The notes under the pieces were generated by a model. That model ran no database searches and had not been told where the DNA came from. It worked only from the letters and a program-made list of their open reading frames with translations. From Clostridiales bacterium (GTDB lineage Bacteria > Bacillota > Clostridia > Saccharofermentanales > Saccharofermentanaceae), in assembly GCA_003543635.1 (NCBI GenBank), contig DNAE01000107.1:1-10217 (forward strand): a DNA stretch of 10,217 bases. Reading direction: 5' to 3'. Shown in pieces: positions 1 through 6,430 of the stretch. The first letter of the stretch is position 1, and every line of letters starts with the position of its first letter. The translations under genes and the position numbers were made by a program.

Positions 1-828
1 AGATCCCGTGAGAATGCCGAGAAGACCAGGATCAACATCAAGAAGCAGCTGACGGGGAAGATCGACATCAACAACAGGATAAAGAAGTTCGTCGACTGCA
101 GATCTAAGGATACGGGCAGGAGAGAACTCTATATAGTTGAGGGTGATTCCGCATTGGGTTCCGTAAAGCTCGGAAGGGATGCGGAGTTCCAGGGCGTCAT
201 GCCCGTAAGAGGTAAGATCTTAAACTGCCTCAAGGCGGACTATGCAACCATCTTCAAGAGCGAGATCATCACTGACCTGGTAAAGGTCCTGGGATGCGGA
301 GTCGAGATCAGCAACAAGCACAGCAAGGACATGAGTGCCTTTAACCTGGATATGCTCAGGTGGAACAAGATCATAATCTGTACCGATGCCGACGTGGACG
401 GTTTCCAGATCAGGACCCTTATACTGGCCATGATCTACAGGCTCATGCCCACCCTTATCGAGAAAGGATTCGTATATATCGCAGAGTCGCCCCTTTTTGA
501 GATAACACACCACAGAAAGGGAAAGAACGGCGGTGACGATACATACTTCGCCTTTAATGAGAAGGAGAAGACCGAGATATTAAGCAAGCTCGGGGAGGAT
601 GCGAACATCACCATCCAGAGATCCAAGGGTCTCGGTGAGAACGAACCCGAGATGATGTGGCAGACCACCATGAACCCCAAGACAAGAAGGCTCATCAAGG
701 TTTGCCCCGAAGATGCAAAGAAGACGGCGGAGATATTTGATCTCCTGCTGGGAGAGAACCTTGCGGGAAGGAAGCAGCATATAGAGCAGGACGGACATCT
801 CTATCTTGATATGCTGGATGTCGGGTGA
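1..828 (+). CDS. parE: DNA topoisomerase IV subunit B (ParE/GyrB family), 3' part
   Basis: This is the C-terminal 275 residues of a type IIA topoisomerase ATPase subunit; the 5' end, with the GHKL ATPase domain, lies outside the window. The frame is open from base 1. The TOPRIM domain is clear: EGDSA at residues 47-51 supplies the metal-binding Glu, and TDADVDG at 128-134 supplies the DxD. PVRGKILN (68-75), RSKGLGEN (207-214) and NPKTRRLIKV (225-234) are other family landmarks. With the ParC partner it would form an A2B2 complex that cuts and passes DNA duplexes, using ATP, to decatenate or relax DNA in the cytoplasm. The first block is divergent: Leu, Val and Leu replace Gly, Ala and Gln of the usual EGDSAGGSAKQGRD. 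The stop overlaps the downstream GTG start, which suggests translational coupling. Family membership is secure; ParE rather than GyrB is inferred from the adjacent subunit A lacking a GyrA box. Confidence 0.88.
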   Translation, partial: RSRENAEKTRINIKKQLTGKIDINNRIKKFVDCRSKDTGRRELYIVEGDSALGSVKLGRDAEFQGVMPVRGKILNCLKADYATIFKSEIITDLVKVLGCGVEISNKHSKDMSAFNLDMLRWNKIIICTDADVDGFQIRTLILAMIYRLMPTLIEKGFVYIAESPLFEITHHRKGKNGGDDTYFAFNEKEKTEILSKLGEDANITIQRSKGLGENEPEMMWQTTMNPKTRRLIKVCPEDAKKTAEIFDLLLGENLAGRKQHIEQDGHLYLDMLDVG

Positions 829-3095
829 TACATATGACCAGAAAGAAAAAAGACGATAACATCAATTCCAATTCCCTCAAGGCAAGGCTTACGGACAGCA
901 GCGCTCCCGATATGCCCCCCGTTGACCAGCCCATCACCGAGATGCTGGAGATCAACTACATGCCCTATGCCATGAGTGTCATCGTATCCCGTGCGATCCC
1001 CGAGATCGACGGATTCAAGCCTTCCCACAGGAAGCTCCTCTACACCATGTATAAGATGGGCCTTTTGACGGGTAACAGGACCAAGTCCGCCAACGTGGTG
1101 GGTCAGACCATGAAGCTCAACCCCCACGGCGATATGGCCATCTACGAGACGATGGTACGTCTCACCAGGGGTAACGGCGCGCTCCTTCACCCCTATGTGG
1201 ATTCCAAAGGTAACTTCGGTAAGCAGTATTCAAGGGATATGCAGTTCGCCGCCCCCAGGTATACGGAGGTAAGGCTCGAGAAGCTCTGTGAGGAACTGTT
1301 CAAGGGCATCGACAAGAATGCCGTTGATATGGTGGATAACTACGACGGTACCCTTAAGGAGCCCGTCCTTCTTCCGGCGACCTTCCCCTCGGTACTCGTT
1401 AATGCCAACCAGGGAATTGCCGTTGGTATGGCATCCAACATCTCATCCTTCAATCTCAGGGAGGTGTGCGAGGCTACGATCGCTTATCTTAAGGATAAGG
1501 AAACGGATCTTATGGACTATATGCCCGCACCGGATTTCTCCGGCGGCGGACAGATCCTCTACGACAAGGATCAGATGAGGAGTATCTACGAGACGGGTAA
1601 GGGATCCTTCTCCGTCAGAAGCAAGTACACGGTGGATAAGAAGAACAATCTCATCGAGATCACCGAGATCCCTTATTCCACGTCCTCGGATGCCATAATC
1701 GACAACATCGCCGATATCGTGAAGCAGGGCAAGGCCAAGGAGATCAACGACATCAGGGATGAGACGGACCTGGACGGTCTCAAGATAACCATCGAGTGCA
1801 AGAGGGGAACGGACCACGAGGCTCTCATGACGAAGCTCTTCCGCTTCACCAAGCTCCAGGATTCCTTCTCCTGCAATTTCAATATCCTGATCGACGGAAA
1901 TCCCAGGGTACTGGGAGTTCGCGAGATAATCGACGAGTGGCTTGACTGGAGACGGGGCTGCTTAAGGCGCGAGATGGAGTTCGATCTTGATAAGAAGAAG
2001 TCCAGACTTCACCTTTTGGAAGGTCTCGAGATGATCCTCCTGGATATCGACAAGGCCATCAGCATAATAAGGAATACGGAACTTGAAGAGGACGTTATCC
2101 CCAACCTCATGAAGGGATTCGGCATCGATAAGATACAGGCCGAATACGTCGCCGAGATCAAGCTGCGCAATATCAATAAGCAGTATATCCTCAACAGGAT
2201 CGCCGATAAGGAGAAGCTTATCGATGAGATCAGTGATATCGAGGATATCCTTGCCAAGCCCAAGAGGATCGACAAGATCATAGCCGACACCTTGTCGGAG
2301 GTCGCCAAGAAGTACGGACAGGACAGAAGAACCGAGCTCATCATGCCCGAGAGCGTCCAGACCTTCGAACCCGCCCAGATCATATCCGATTACAGGGTGC
2401 ACCTCATGCTCACCAGGGAGGGATACCTCAAGAAGGTGACCATGAACGTCCTTAAGAAGACGGAGGACCTGAAGCTTAAAGACGGAGACGAGATCGTGCA
2501 GGATATCGAATCCGAGAACCGAAGCGAGATCTTATTCTTCACGGACAAGTGCAATGTCTATAAGGCGAAGACCTATGATTTCCCGGACAACAAGGCTGCG
2601 GATTTCGGTTCCTTCCTGGCAAATGACCTGGGCCTTGATGACGGGGAAAGGGTGCTCTTCATGCACGTAACCACGGACTACAAGGGAAAGATCATGATCG
2701 GCTTCGAGAACGGAAAGGCTGCGCTCTTCCCGGTCAATGTATATGAGACGAAGCAGAACAGGAAGAAGCTCATCAACGGATTCTCCGACAAGTCAAAGGC
2801 GGTATCCTTCCTCTGGCTTCCCGAGGAGGAGGACCCGGATCTCGTTGCCAGGTCCAACCTCAAGAAGGCGGTTGTATTCAAATCATCCCTCGTGCCCCTG
2901 AAGACCACGAGGACTACCCAGGGCGTTCAGCTCCTTGTATCCAAGAAGGGTTCGGTACTGACCGAGATCGCCCCTCTCTCGGAGGTGGGCATCCAGGATC
3001 CCGAATACTACAGGATCAGGAAGCTTCCCGCCATCGGATACTACATAAAAGAAGACTCCTTCGAGAACAAGCAGCTCAGATTGGACGATCTTTGA
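825..3095 (+). CDS. parC: DNA topoisomerase IV subunit A (ParC/GyrA family)
   Basis: This 756-residue protein is the DNA cleavage and reunion subunit of a type IIA topoisomerase and the partner of the upstream TOPRIM subunit. The winged-helix region carries the active tyrosine in FAAPRYTEVR (Tyr146, counted from the GTG). The breakage-reunion core and coiled-coil arm span about 35-500; a beta-pinwheel-like C-terminal domain spans about 503-735. No GyrA box (QRRGGRG-type) is visible in that domain, which fits a decatenating topoisomerase IV better than a supercoiling gyrase. The quinolone region reads NPHGDMAIYETMV (99-111): Met104 stands where GyrA has Ser83, and Glu108 where it has Asp87. 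Phe187 at the intercalating-residue position is usual for Gram-positive enzymes. The GTG at 825 overlaps the upstream TGA. An ATG at 834, with GGGTGA five bases before it, is an equally plausible start and would shorten the protein by three residues. Confidence 0.9.
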   Translation: MIHMTRKKKDDNINSNSLKARLTDSSAPDMPPVDQPITEMLEINYMPYAMSVIVSRAIPEIDGFKPSHRKLLYTMYKMGLLTGNRTKSANVVGQTMKLNPHGDMAIYETMVRLTRGNGALLHPYVDSKGNFGKQYSRDMQFAAPRYTEVRLEKLCEELFKGIDKNAVDMVDNYDGTLKEPVLLPATFPSVLVNANQGIAVGMASNISSFNLREVCEATIAYLKDKETDLMDYMPAPDFSGGGQILYDKDQMRSIYETGKGSFSVRSKYTVDKKNNLIEITEIPYSTSSDAIIDNIADIVKQGKAKEINDIRDETDLDGLKITIECKRGTDHEALMTKLFRFTKLQDSFSCNFNILIDGNPRVLGVREIIDEWLDWRRGCLRREMEFDLDKKKSRLHLLEGLEMILLDIDKAISIIRNTELEEDVIPNLMKGFGIDKIQAEYVAEIKLRNINKQYILNRIADKEKLIDEISDIEDILAKPKRIDKIIADTLSEVAKKYGQDRRTELIMPESVQTFEPAQIISDYRVHLMLTREGYLKKVTMNVLKKTEDLKLKDGDEIVQDIESENRSEILFFTDKCNVYKAKTYDFPDNKAADFGSFLANDLGLDDGERVLFMHVTTDYKGKIMIGFENGKAALFPVNVYETKQNRKKLINGFSDKSKAVSFLWLPEEEDPDLVARSNLKKAVVFKSSLVPLKTTRTTQGVQLLVSKKGSVLTEIAPLSEVGIQDPEYYRIRKLPAIGYYIKEDSFENKQLRLDDL

Positions 3096-3096
3096 T

Positions 3097-3102
3097 AAGG
3101 AG
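3097..3102 (+). promoter_or_regulatory. Shine-Dalgarno site for the GTG start at 3111
   Basis: AAGGAG lies eight bases before the GTG at 3111, directly after the parC stop codon. It supports this GTG as the real start of the pseudo-deacetylase gene and implies translation from the same mRNA as parC. Confidence 0.75.
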
Positions 3103-3110
3103 TTGACGAA

Positions 3111-5003
3111 GTGAGCATATCGGGAAGAGATCTGTACGGTAGATTAGGCGATAATGCCGTCAAGACGAGGGGACATGCAGTCGCCTCCGTGATCTGCCTT
3201 ATCCTGATCGGCTTCCTGGTATCCCTTATATTCATCAATGATATCAACCTCAAGCGGGAGGAGACCGCGTATCCCGCATTCCAGGAGGCCCTGGATGCCG
3301 GGGATTACGAGAAGGCCCTGTCCATATACAGGGAACTCCACGACCGGGTTGTTGCCGCCGATGACGGATCCACGGATCTCTATGACCGGGACAGGGAAGT
3401 CATGGCTCAGATGGAGGAACTGGTAAACAGCAAGCTTTCCATGATCGAGCAGAAGGTCAGGGAGGAGCGTTACGAGCTGTCCAACGGGGATATCCTGTTC
3501 ATGAACGAGATGGAGGAGCTCACCTCATCCCAGATAACCGGATGGCTGAGTGACCTTTGCGAGGAATTCCTCCTGGGATCCATCGAGAAGCCCGACGTCA
3601 TATTCATCTTCGACCAGATGAGCAGGATCGGAAATATATCCGCCTCGGCGACCCCCATGCTCAAGGATCTGGAATCCATCGAGATGGCCAGGGGCGACGT
3701 CCAGACGGCGGAGAGGGAGTTCGAGGACGGCAATTATATCTCCGCGGTCCAGATCTACCAGGGCGTCACCGAGAACTACGACGGATTCGTCTTTGATTTC
3801 TCCACCGAAAGGGTCACGGAGATAAAGGATATCATGTACGAGCCCATGCTCAACGAGGGCGAACACATGCTTCGCCGTTACATGTACTATTCCGCCGAGA
3901 CTTTGCTCTCGGATATGGCGGTGATATTCCCCGACGACGACAGGATCAATGCGGATCTCATAGAAGCAACATCGAATACATATCCCACGGAAGTCTACAG
4001 GGGCTCCGTGGAGGTCCTCTGCGTAAGACAGCTGGTGGCCGATCCCACCAGGATCTACGCCAATAACTACGTGGGTTCCGATAAGGGACTTTACCTCACC
4101 GCCACGGAGTTCGCCCGCATGCTGGAACAGCTCTATGCCAACGACTACGTCCTCGTGGACGCGGAAAGCCTGGCGGATCTGTCCAGCGATACGTTCATCA
4201 CCGAGACGGACCTGGTGGTCCCCGTGGGCAAGAAACCCCTTATCCTGGTCATCGAGAACCTCGATTACAGCGCATATACATATAACAAGGGCCTTTGCTC
4301 GAGACTGGTGCTCAACGAGCAGGGCCAGGTGTGCGGCGAGTACGAGGACATCAACGGCGAGACAATGGTGGACAGGGAGGCGGAGGCCATAGGCATCCTT
4401 GATGCCTTCGTGGAGGAGCATAATGATTTCTCCTTCAACGGAGCGAAGGGTGTTATCTCCCTCTGCGGATATGAGTCCGTCTTCGGATACGTTATCAGCG
4501 AGGACGAGGAGGACGACAGGAATACGGCCCTTTCCGCAGCAGGACGTCCCTCCGTGGACTTCTCCGATACGGATATCGAGAACAACAGGGCGGTCGTCTC
4601 CGAGATAATGGGAGTCCTTACTGACACGGGATGGAAGATCGCAAGTTCCACCTACGGCAATATCAACGCCTTCGACGCCGATATGGAGGAGATAGTGGCG
4701 GATACGGAGAAGTGGATGGATCAGGTCGGATCCCTGACGGAGAACGTCTCCATGATCGTTTATCCCGGTGGAAACTACATATACGGTACGGATCCCAGGG
4801 CGGAATACCTGAAGAACAACGGTTTCAGGATATTCTTCGGCATAGGTTCCAATCCCTATTACATCTACGGAAGTAATTATCTGTACTACGACAGGGCCAT
4901 CATAAGCCCCGATTCCCTTAATAACATCGACTATTCCAGGCTCTTCGACAAGGACCTGGTCCTGGACCCCGAGAGATACGGGATCCCCGACGAAGAAGTC
5001 TGA
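3111..5003 (+). CDS. Membrane-anchored protein with degenerate NodB/polysaccharide deacetylase domain
   Basis: The protein has 630 residues. A single hydrophobic segment at about 22-43 follows a short basic N terminus and predicts a type II membrane anchor with the bulk outside the cytoplasm. Residues 54-80 and 197-225 (AGDYEKALSIY, DGNYISAVQIYQ) look like TPR-type helical repeats. Residues about 300-605 follow, block by block, Clostridial polysaccharide deacetylases as I remember them: YLTATEFARMLEQLYANDYV, KKPLILVI, GAKGVISLCGYE, GWKIAS, IVYPGGNYI and NNGFRIFFG. The key residues are nevertheless changed. The catalytic Asp-Asp after the KKPLILVI strand is Glu382-Asn383, and the zinc motif ASH(S/T)(W/Y)GH is ASSTYGN (511-517), so both His are lost. 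It is therefore probably not a metal-dependent deacetylase; binding of glycan or an envelope partner is a guess. The gene follows parC by 15 bases and is likely co-transcribed with it. The fold assignment is fairly sure; the role is unknown. Confidence 0.78.
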   Translation: MSISGRDLYGRLGDNAVKTRGHAVASVICLILIGFLVSLIFINDINLKREETAYPAFQEALDAGDYEKALSIYRELHDRVVAADDGSTDLYDRDREVMAQMEELVNSKLSMIEQKVREERYELSNGDILFMNEMEELTSSQITGWLSDLCEEFLLGSIEKPDVIFIFDQMSRIGNISASATPMLKDLESIEMARGDVQTAEREFEDGNYISAVQIYQGVTENYDGFVFDFSTERVTEIKDIMYEPMLNEGEHMLRRYMYYSAETLLSDMAVIFPDDDRINADLIEATSNTYPTEVYRGSVEVLCVRQLVADPTRIYANNYVGSDKGLYLTATEFARMLEQLYANDYVLVDAESLADLSSDTFITETDLVVPVGKKPLILVIENLDYSAYTYNKGLCSRLVLNEQGQVCGEYEDINGETMVDREAEAIGILDAFVEEHNDFSFNGAKGVISLCGYESVFGYVISEDEEDDRNTALSAAGRPSVDFSDTDIENNRAVVSEIMGVLTDTGWKIASSTYGNINAFDADMEEIVADTEKWMDQVGSLTENVSMIVYPGGNYIYGTDPRAEYLKNNGFRIFFGIGSNPYYIYGSNYLYYDRAIISPDSLNNIDYSRLFDKDLVLDPERYGIPDEEV

Positions 5004-5046
5004 TGTTCCATGTTAAAATTATGTTTCCTTTTAATAAGCGGGTGGA

Positions 5047-5071
5047 TTGAAATCAAATTTATCTATATAAT
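5047..5071 (+). promoter_or_regulatory. Possible promoter for the PH-sirtuin-MutS-lysA unit
   Basis: The 97-base gap between 5003 and 5101 is AT-rich and contains a perfect TATAAT at 5066-5071. The best -35 match, TTGAAA at 5047-5052, leaves only a 13-base spacer; a 17-base spacer gives the poor TGGATT at 5043-5048. The -10 alone makes a start of transcription here plausible. No convincing terminator hairpin for the upstream unit is visible in the gap, so read-through from parC is also possible. Confidence 0.35.
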
Positions 5072-5086
5072 TGTAAAAGACAGATG

Positions 5087-5094
5087 AGGAGGAG
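5087..5094 (+). promoter_or_regulatory. Strong Shine-Dalgarno site for the PH-domain gene
   Basis: AGGAGGAG starts 14 bases before the ATG at 5101, leaving an eight-base spacer after AGGAGG. It fixes the start codon and suggests efficient translation of the first gene of this unit. Confidence 0.8.
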
Positions 5095-5100
5095 AAGATC

Positions 5101-5532
5101 ATGGCTAAAGTTGATAACCTTTCTAAGTACGAAGAGAACGAACCCATCATCTGGAAGGACAGAAAGCGCATCCTCGGTATGCCCATATCCTTCACCAGAT
5201 ACAGCTTCGATCATAACAAGTTTTATACCAAGGTAGGCTTATTTAACCTGTCCGACGATTCACTTCTCCTTTACAGGGTCCTGGATATCAAGCTCACTAG
5301 ATCCTTCTGGCAGAGGATATTCGGTGTGGGAACGGTGACACTCGTTTCCGCTGACCAGTCCACCCCCAATCTCGTGGTGAAGAATATCAAGGATTCCGAG
5401 CGTGTAAGGAATGTTTTGAGTAAGATAGTCGAAGACGAGCGCGACGAGAAGAGGGTACTCGGCAAGGAGATGTTCGGTGCCGCAGGCGCGTTTGATACGG
5501 AGGGTGTGGAACACCCGATCGATACGATCTGA
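5101..5532 (+). CDS. Bacterial PH-domain (bPH_2, YdbS/YdbT-type) protein
   Basis: This small protein of 143 residues is almost entirely one bacterial pleckstrin-homology domain, residues about 15-115. The family pattern is visible: a FTRYSFDHNKFYTKVGLF strand pair (31-48), LLLYRVLDIKLTRSFWQRIF (55-74), GVGTVTLVSAD (75-85), a strand of hydrophobics (LVVKNIKDSERV) and a final helix with many Asp/Glu/Arg. Unlike the YdbS and YdbT proteins it has no transmembrane segments, so it should be cytoplasmic or peripherally membrane-bound. Bacterial PH domains lack a single known ligand; an oligomeric scaffold or membrane-adaptor role is inference. It is the first gene after the AT-rich gap, and the sirtuin gene follows after 13 bases, so the two are very probably co-expressed. 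The acidic tail (120-143) matches nothing I recognise. Confidence 0.8.
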   Translation: MAKVDNLSKYEENEPIIWKDRKRILGMPISFTRYSFDHNKFYTKVGLFNLSDDSLLLYRVLDIKLTRSFWQRIFGVGTVTLVSADQSTPNLVVKNIKDSERVRNVLSKIVEDERDEKRVLGKEMFGAAGAFDTEGVEHPIDTI

Positions 5533-5533
5533 G

Positions 5534-5539
5534 AAAGGA
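5534..5539 (+). promoter_or_regulatory. Shine-Dalgarno site for the sirtuin GTG start
   Basis: AAAGGA lies six bases before the GTG at 5546. It supports this start, which adds about 20 residues ahead of the first sirtuin strand. The site sits just behind the TGA of the PH-domain gene. Confidence 0.65.
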
Positions 5540-5545
5540 CAGTAA

Positions 5546-6430
5546 GTGGAGACCAGGCTAGACAGATATGCAGCAGCCAGAGAGAATAAGATCGCTCAGC
5601 TTAAAGAACTGATCGACAAGTACGACAATATCGTATTTCTCGGCGGTGCCGGCGTATCCACGGAAAGCGGTATCCCGGACTTCAGGAGCGGTGACGGTAT
5701 CTATAACCAGGATAGCGGCTTCTCCTACAGACCCGTTGACATAATCTCCCATTCTTTCTTTATTGAACATCCCGAGGAATTCTACGATTTCTATAAGAGA
5801 AAGCTCCTTTATCCCGATGCCAAGCCCAACAAGGCCCATTATGCCCTTGCGAGACTGGAACGTCAGGGTAAGCTCATGGCGATAATCACCCAGAATATCG
5901 ACAGGCTCCATCAGGATGCGGGCAGCAAGAATACCATCGAACTTCACGGTTCGGTCTTCCGCAATTACTGTATGGACTGCGGAAAGAAGTACGATATCGA
6001 ATACATCGCCGAGCAGGACGGTGTGCCCAGATGCAGTAAGTGCGGAGGCATCGTCAGACCCGGCATTACCCTTTATGAGGAGAATCTCGAGCACGATAAG
6101 GTGGATGCAGCCATTAAGGCGCTTAAGAAGTGTGATCTTCTTATCATTGGCGGAACGTCCCTTACGGTATATCCCGCGGCCACATTCTCCCAGTTCATTA
6201 AGCATGACAGGATCGTCATAATCAATAAGAGCTCCACCTATCTCGATCTCACGGCTATGCTCACCATCCACGGAAGCATAGGAAAAGTGCTCGATGAGGT
6301 GGTGCCCAAGAGAAGGAATAAGGAACAGATGGAACACGCGAGAAAGGTGGAGGCCAAGAGGGCTGCAGCCCGTAAGAGAAAGGCTACCATCGAAGCAAAG
6401 AAGAAAGCGGAGGATAAGGGAAAAGGCTGA
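5546..6430 (+). CDS. SIR2-family NAD-dependent protein deacylase (CobB-type)
   Basis: The protein has 294 residues. It should remove acyl groups from protein lysines using NAD+, giving nicotinamide and O-acyl-ADP-ribose, in the cytoplasm. The Rossmann-type NAD site reads GGAGVSTESGIPDFRS (33-48). TQNIDRLHQDAG (115-126), the catalytic His134 in ELHGS, and IGGTSLTVYPAA (201-212) follow in normal order. Four cysteines (142, 145, 163, 166) form the structural zinc site, marking a protein deacylase rather than a defence-type SIR2 NADase. CobB has a Tyr and an Arg that read acidic acyl groups. Here the Tyr is kept (Tyr80), but Tyr83 stands in place of the Arg, so plain deacetylation is more likely than desuccinylation. 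RPGITLYEENL (171-181) has Gly where Asp is usual. A Lys/Arg/Ala-rich, probably helical tail of about 40 residues (255-294) goes beyond the usual length of about 240-250. The stop overlaps the next start by one base. Confidence 0.93.
   Translation: METRLDRYAAARENKIAQLKELIDKYDNIVFLGGAGVSTESGIPDFRSGDGIYNQDSGFSYRPVDIISHSFFIEHPEEFYDFYKRKLLYPDAKPNKAHYALARLERQGKLMAIITQNIDRLHQDAGSKNTIELHGSVFRNYCMDCGKKYDIEYIAEQDGVPRCSKCGGIVRPGITLYEENLEHDKVDAAIKALKKCDLLIIGGTSLTVYPAATFSQFIKHDRIVIINKSSTYLDLTAMLTIHGSIGKVLDEVVPKRRNKEQMEHARKVEAKRAAARKRKATIEAKKKAEDKGKG

Noticed and set aside
825..3095. Subunit A as a true gyrase GyrA
   Set aside because: No GyrA box is visible in the C-terminal domain. The adjacent B/A gene order alone does not decide between gyrase and topoisomerase IV, so ParC is preferred but not proven.
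3525..4421. Antisense open frame of 298 codons opposite the pseudo-deacetylase gene
   Set aside because: It lies wholly inside a well-supported gene, has no ribosome site or family motif, and its His/Val/Gly-rich product is typical of a reverse-strand shadow.
5004..5100. Lysine riboswitch (L-box) leader for the lysA-containing operon
   Set aside because: The 97-base gap is shorter than the known L-box aptamer (roughly 170 bases or more), is AT-rich, and shows no paired helices.
5546..6430. Sirtuin as an antiphage SIR2 defence effector
   Set aside because: It has the four zinc cysteines and compact layout of a CobB-type protein deacylase, and no Argonaute, TIR, HerA or similar defence partner is adjacent.
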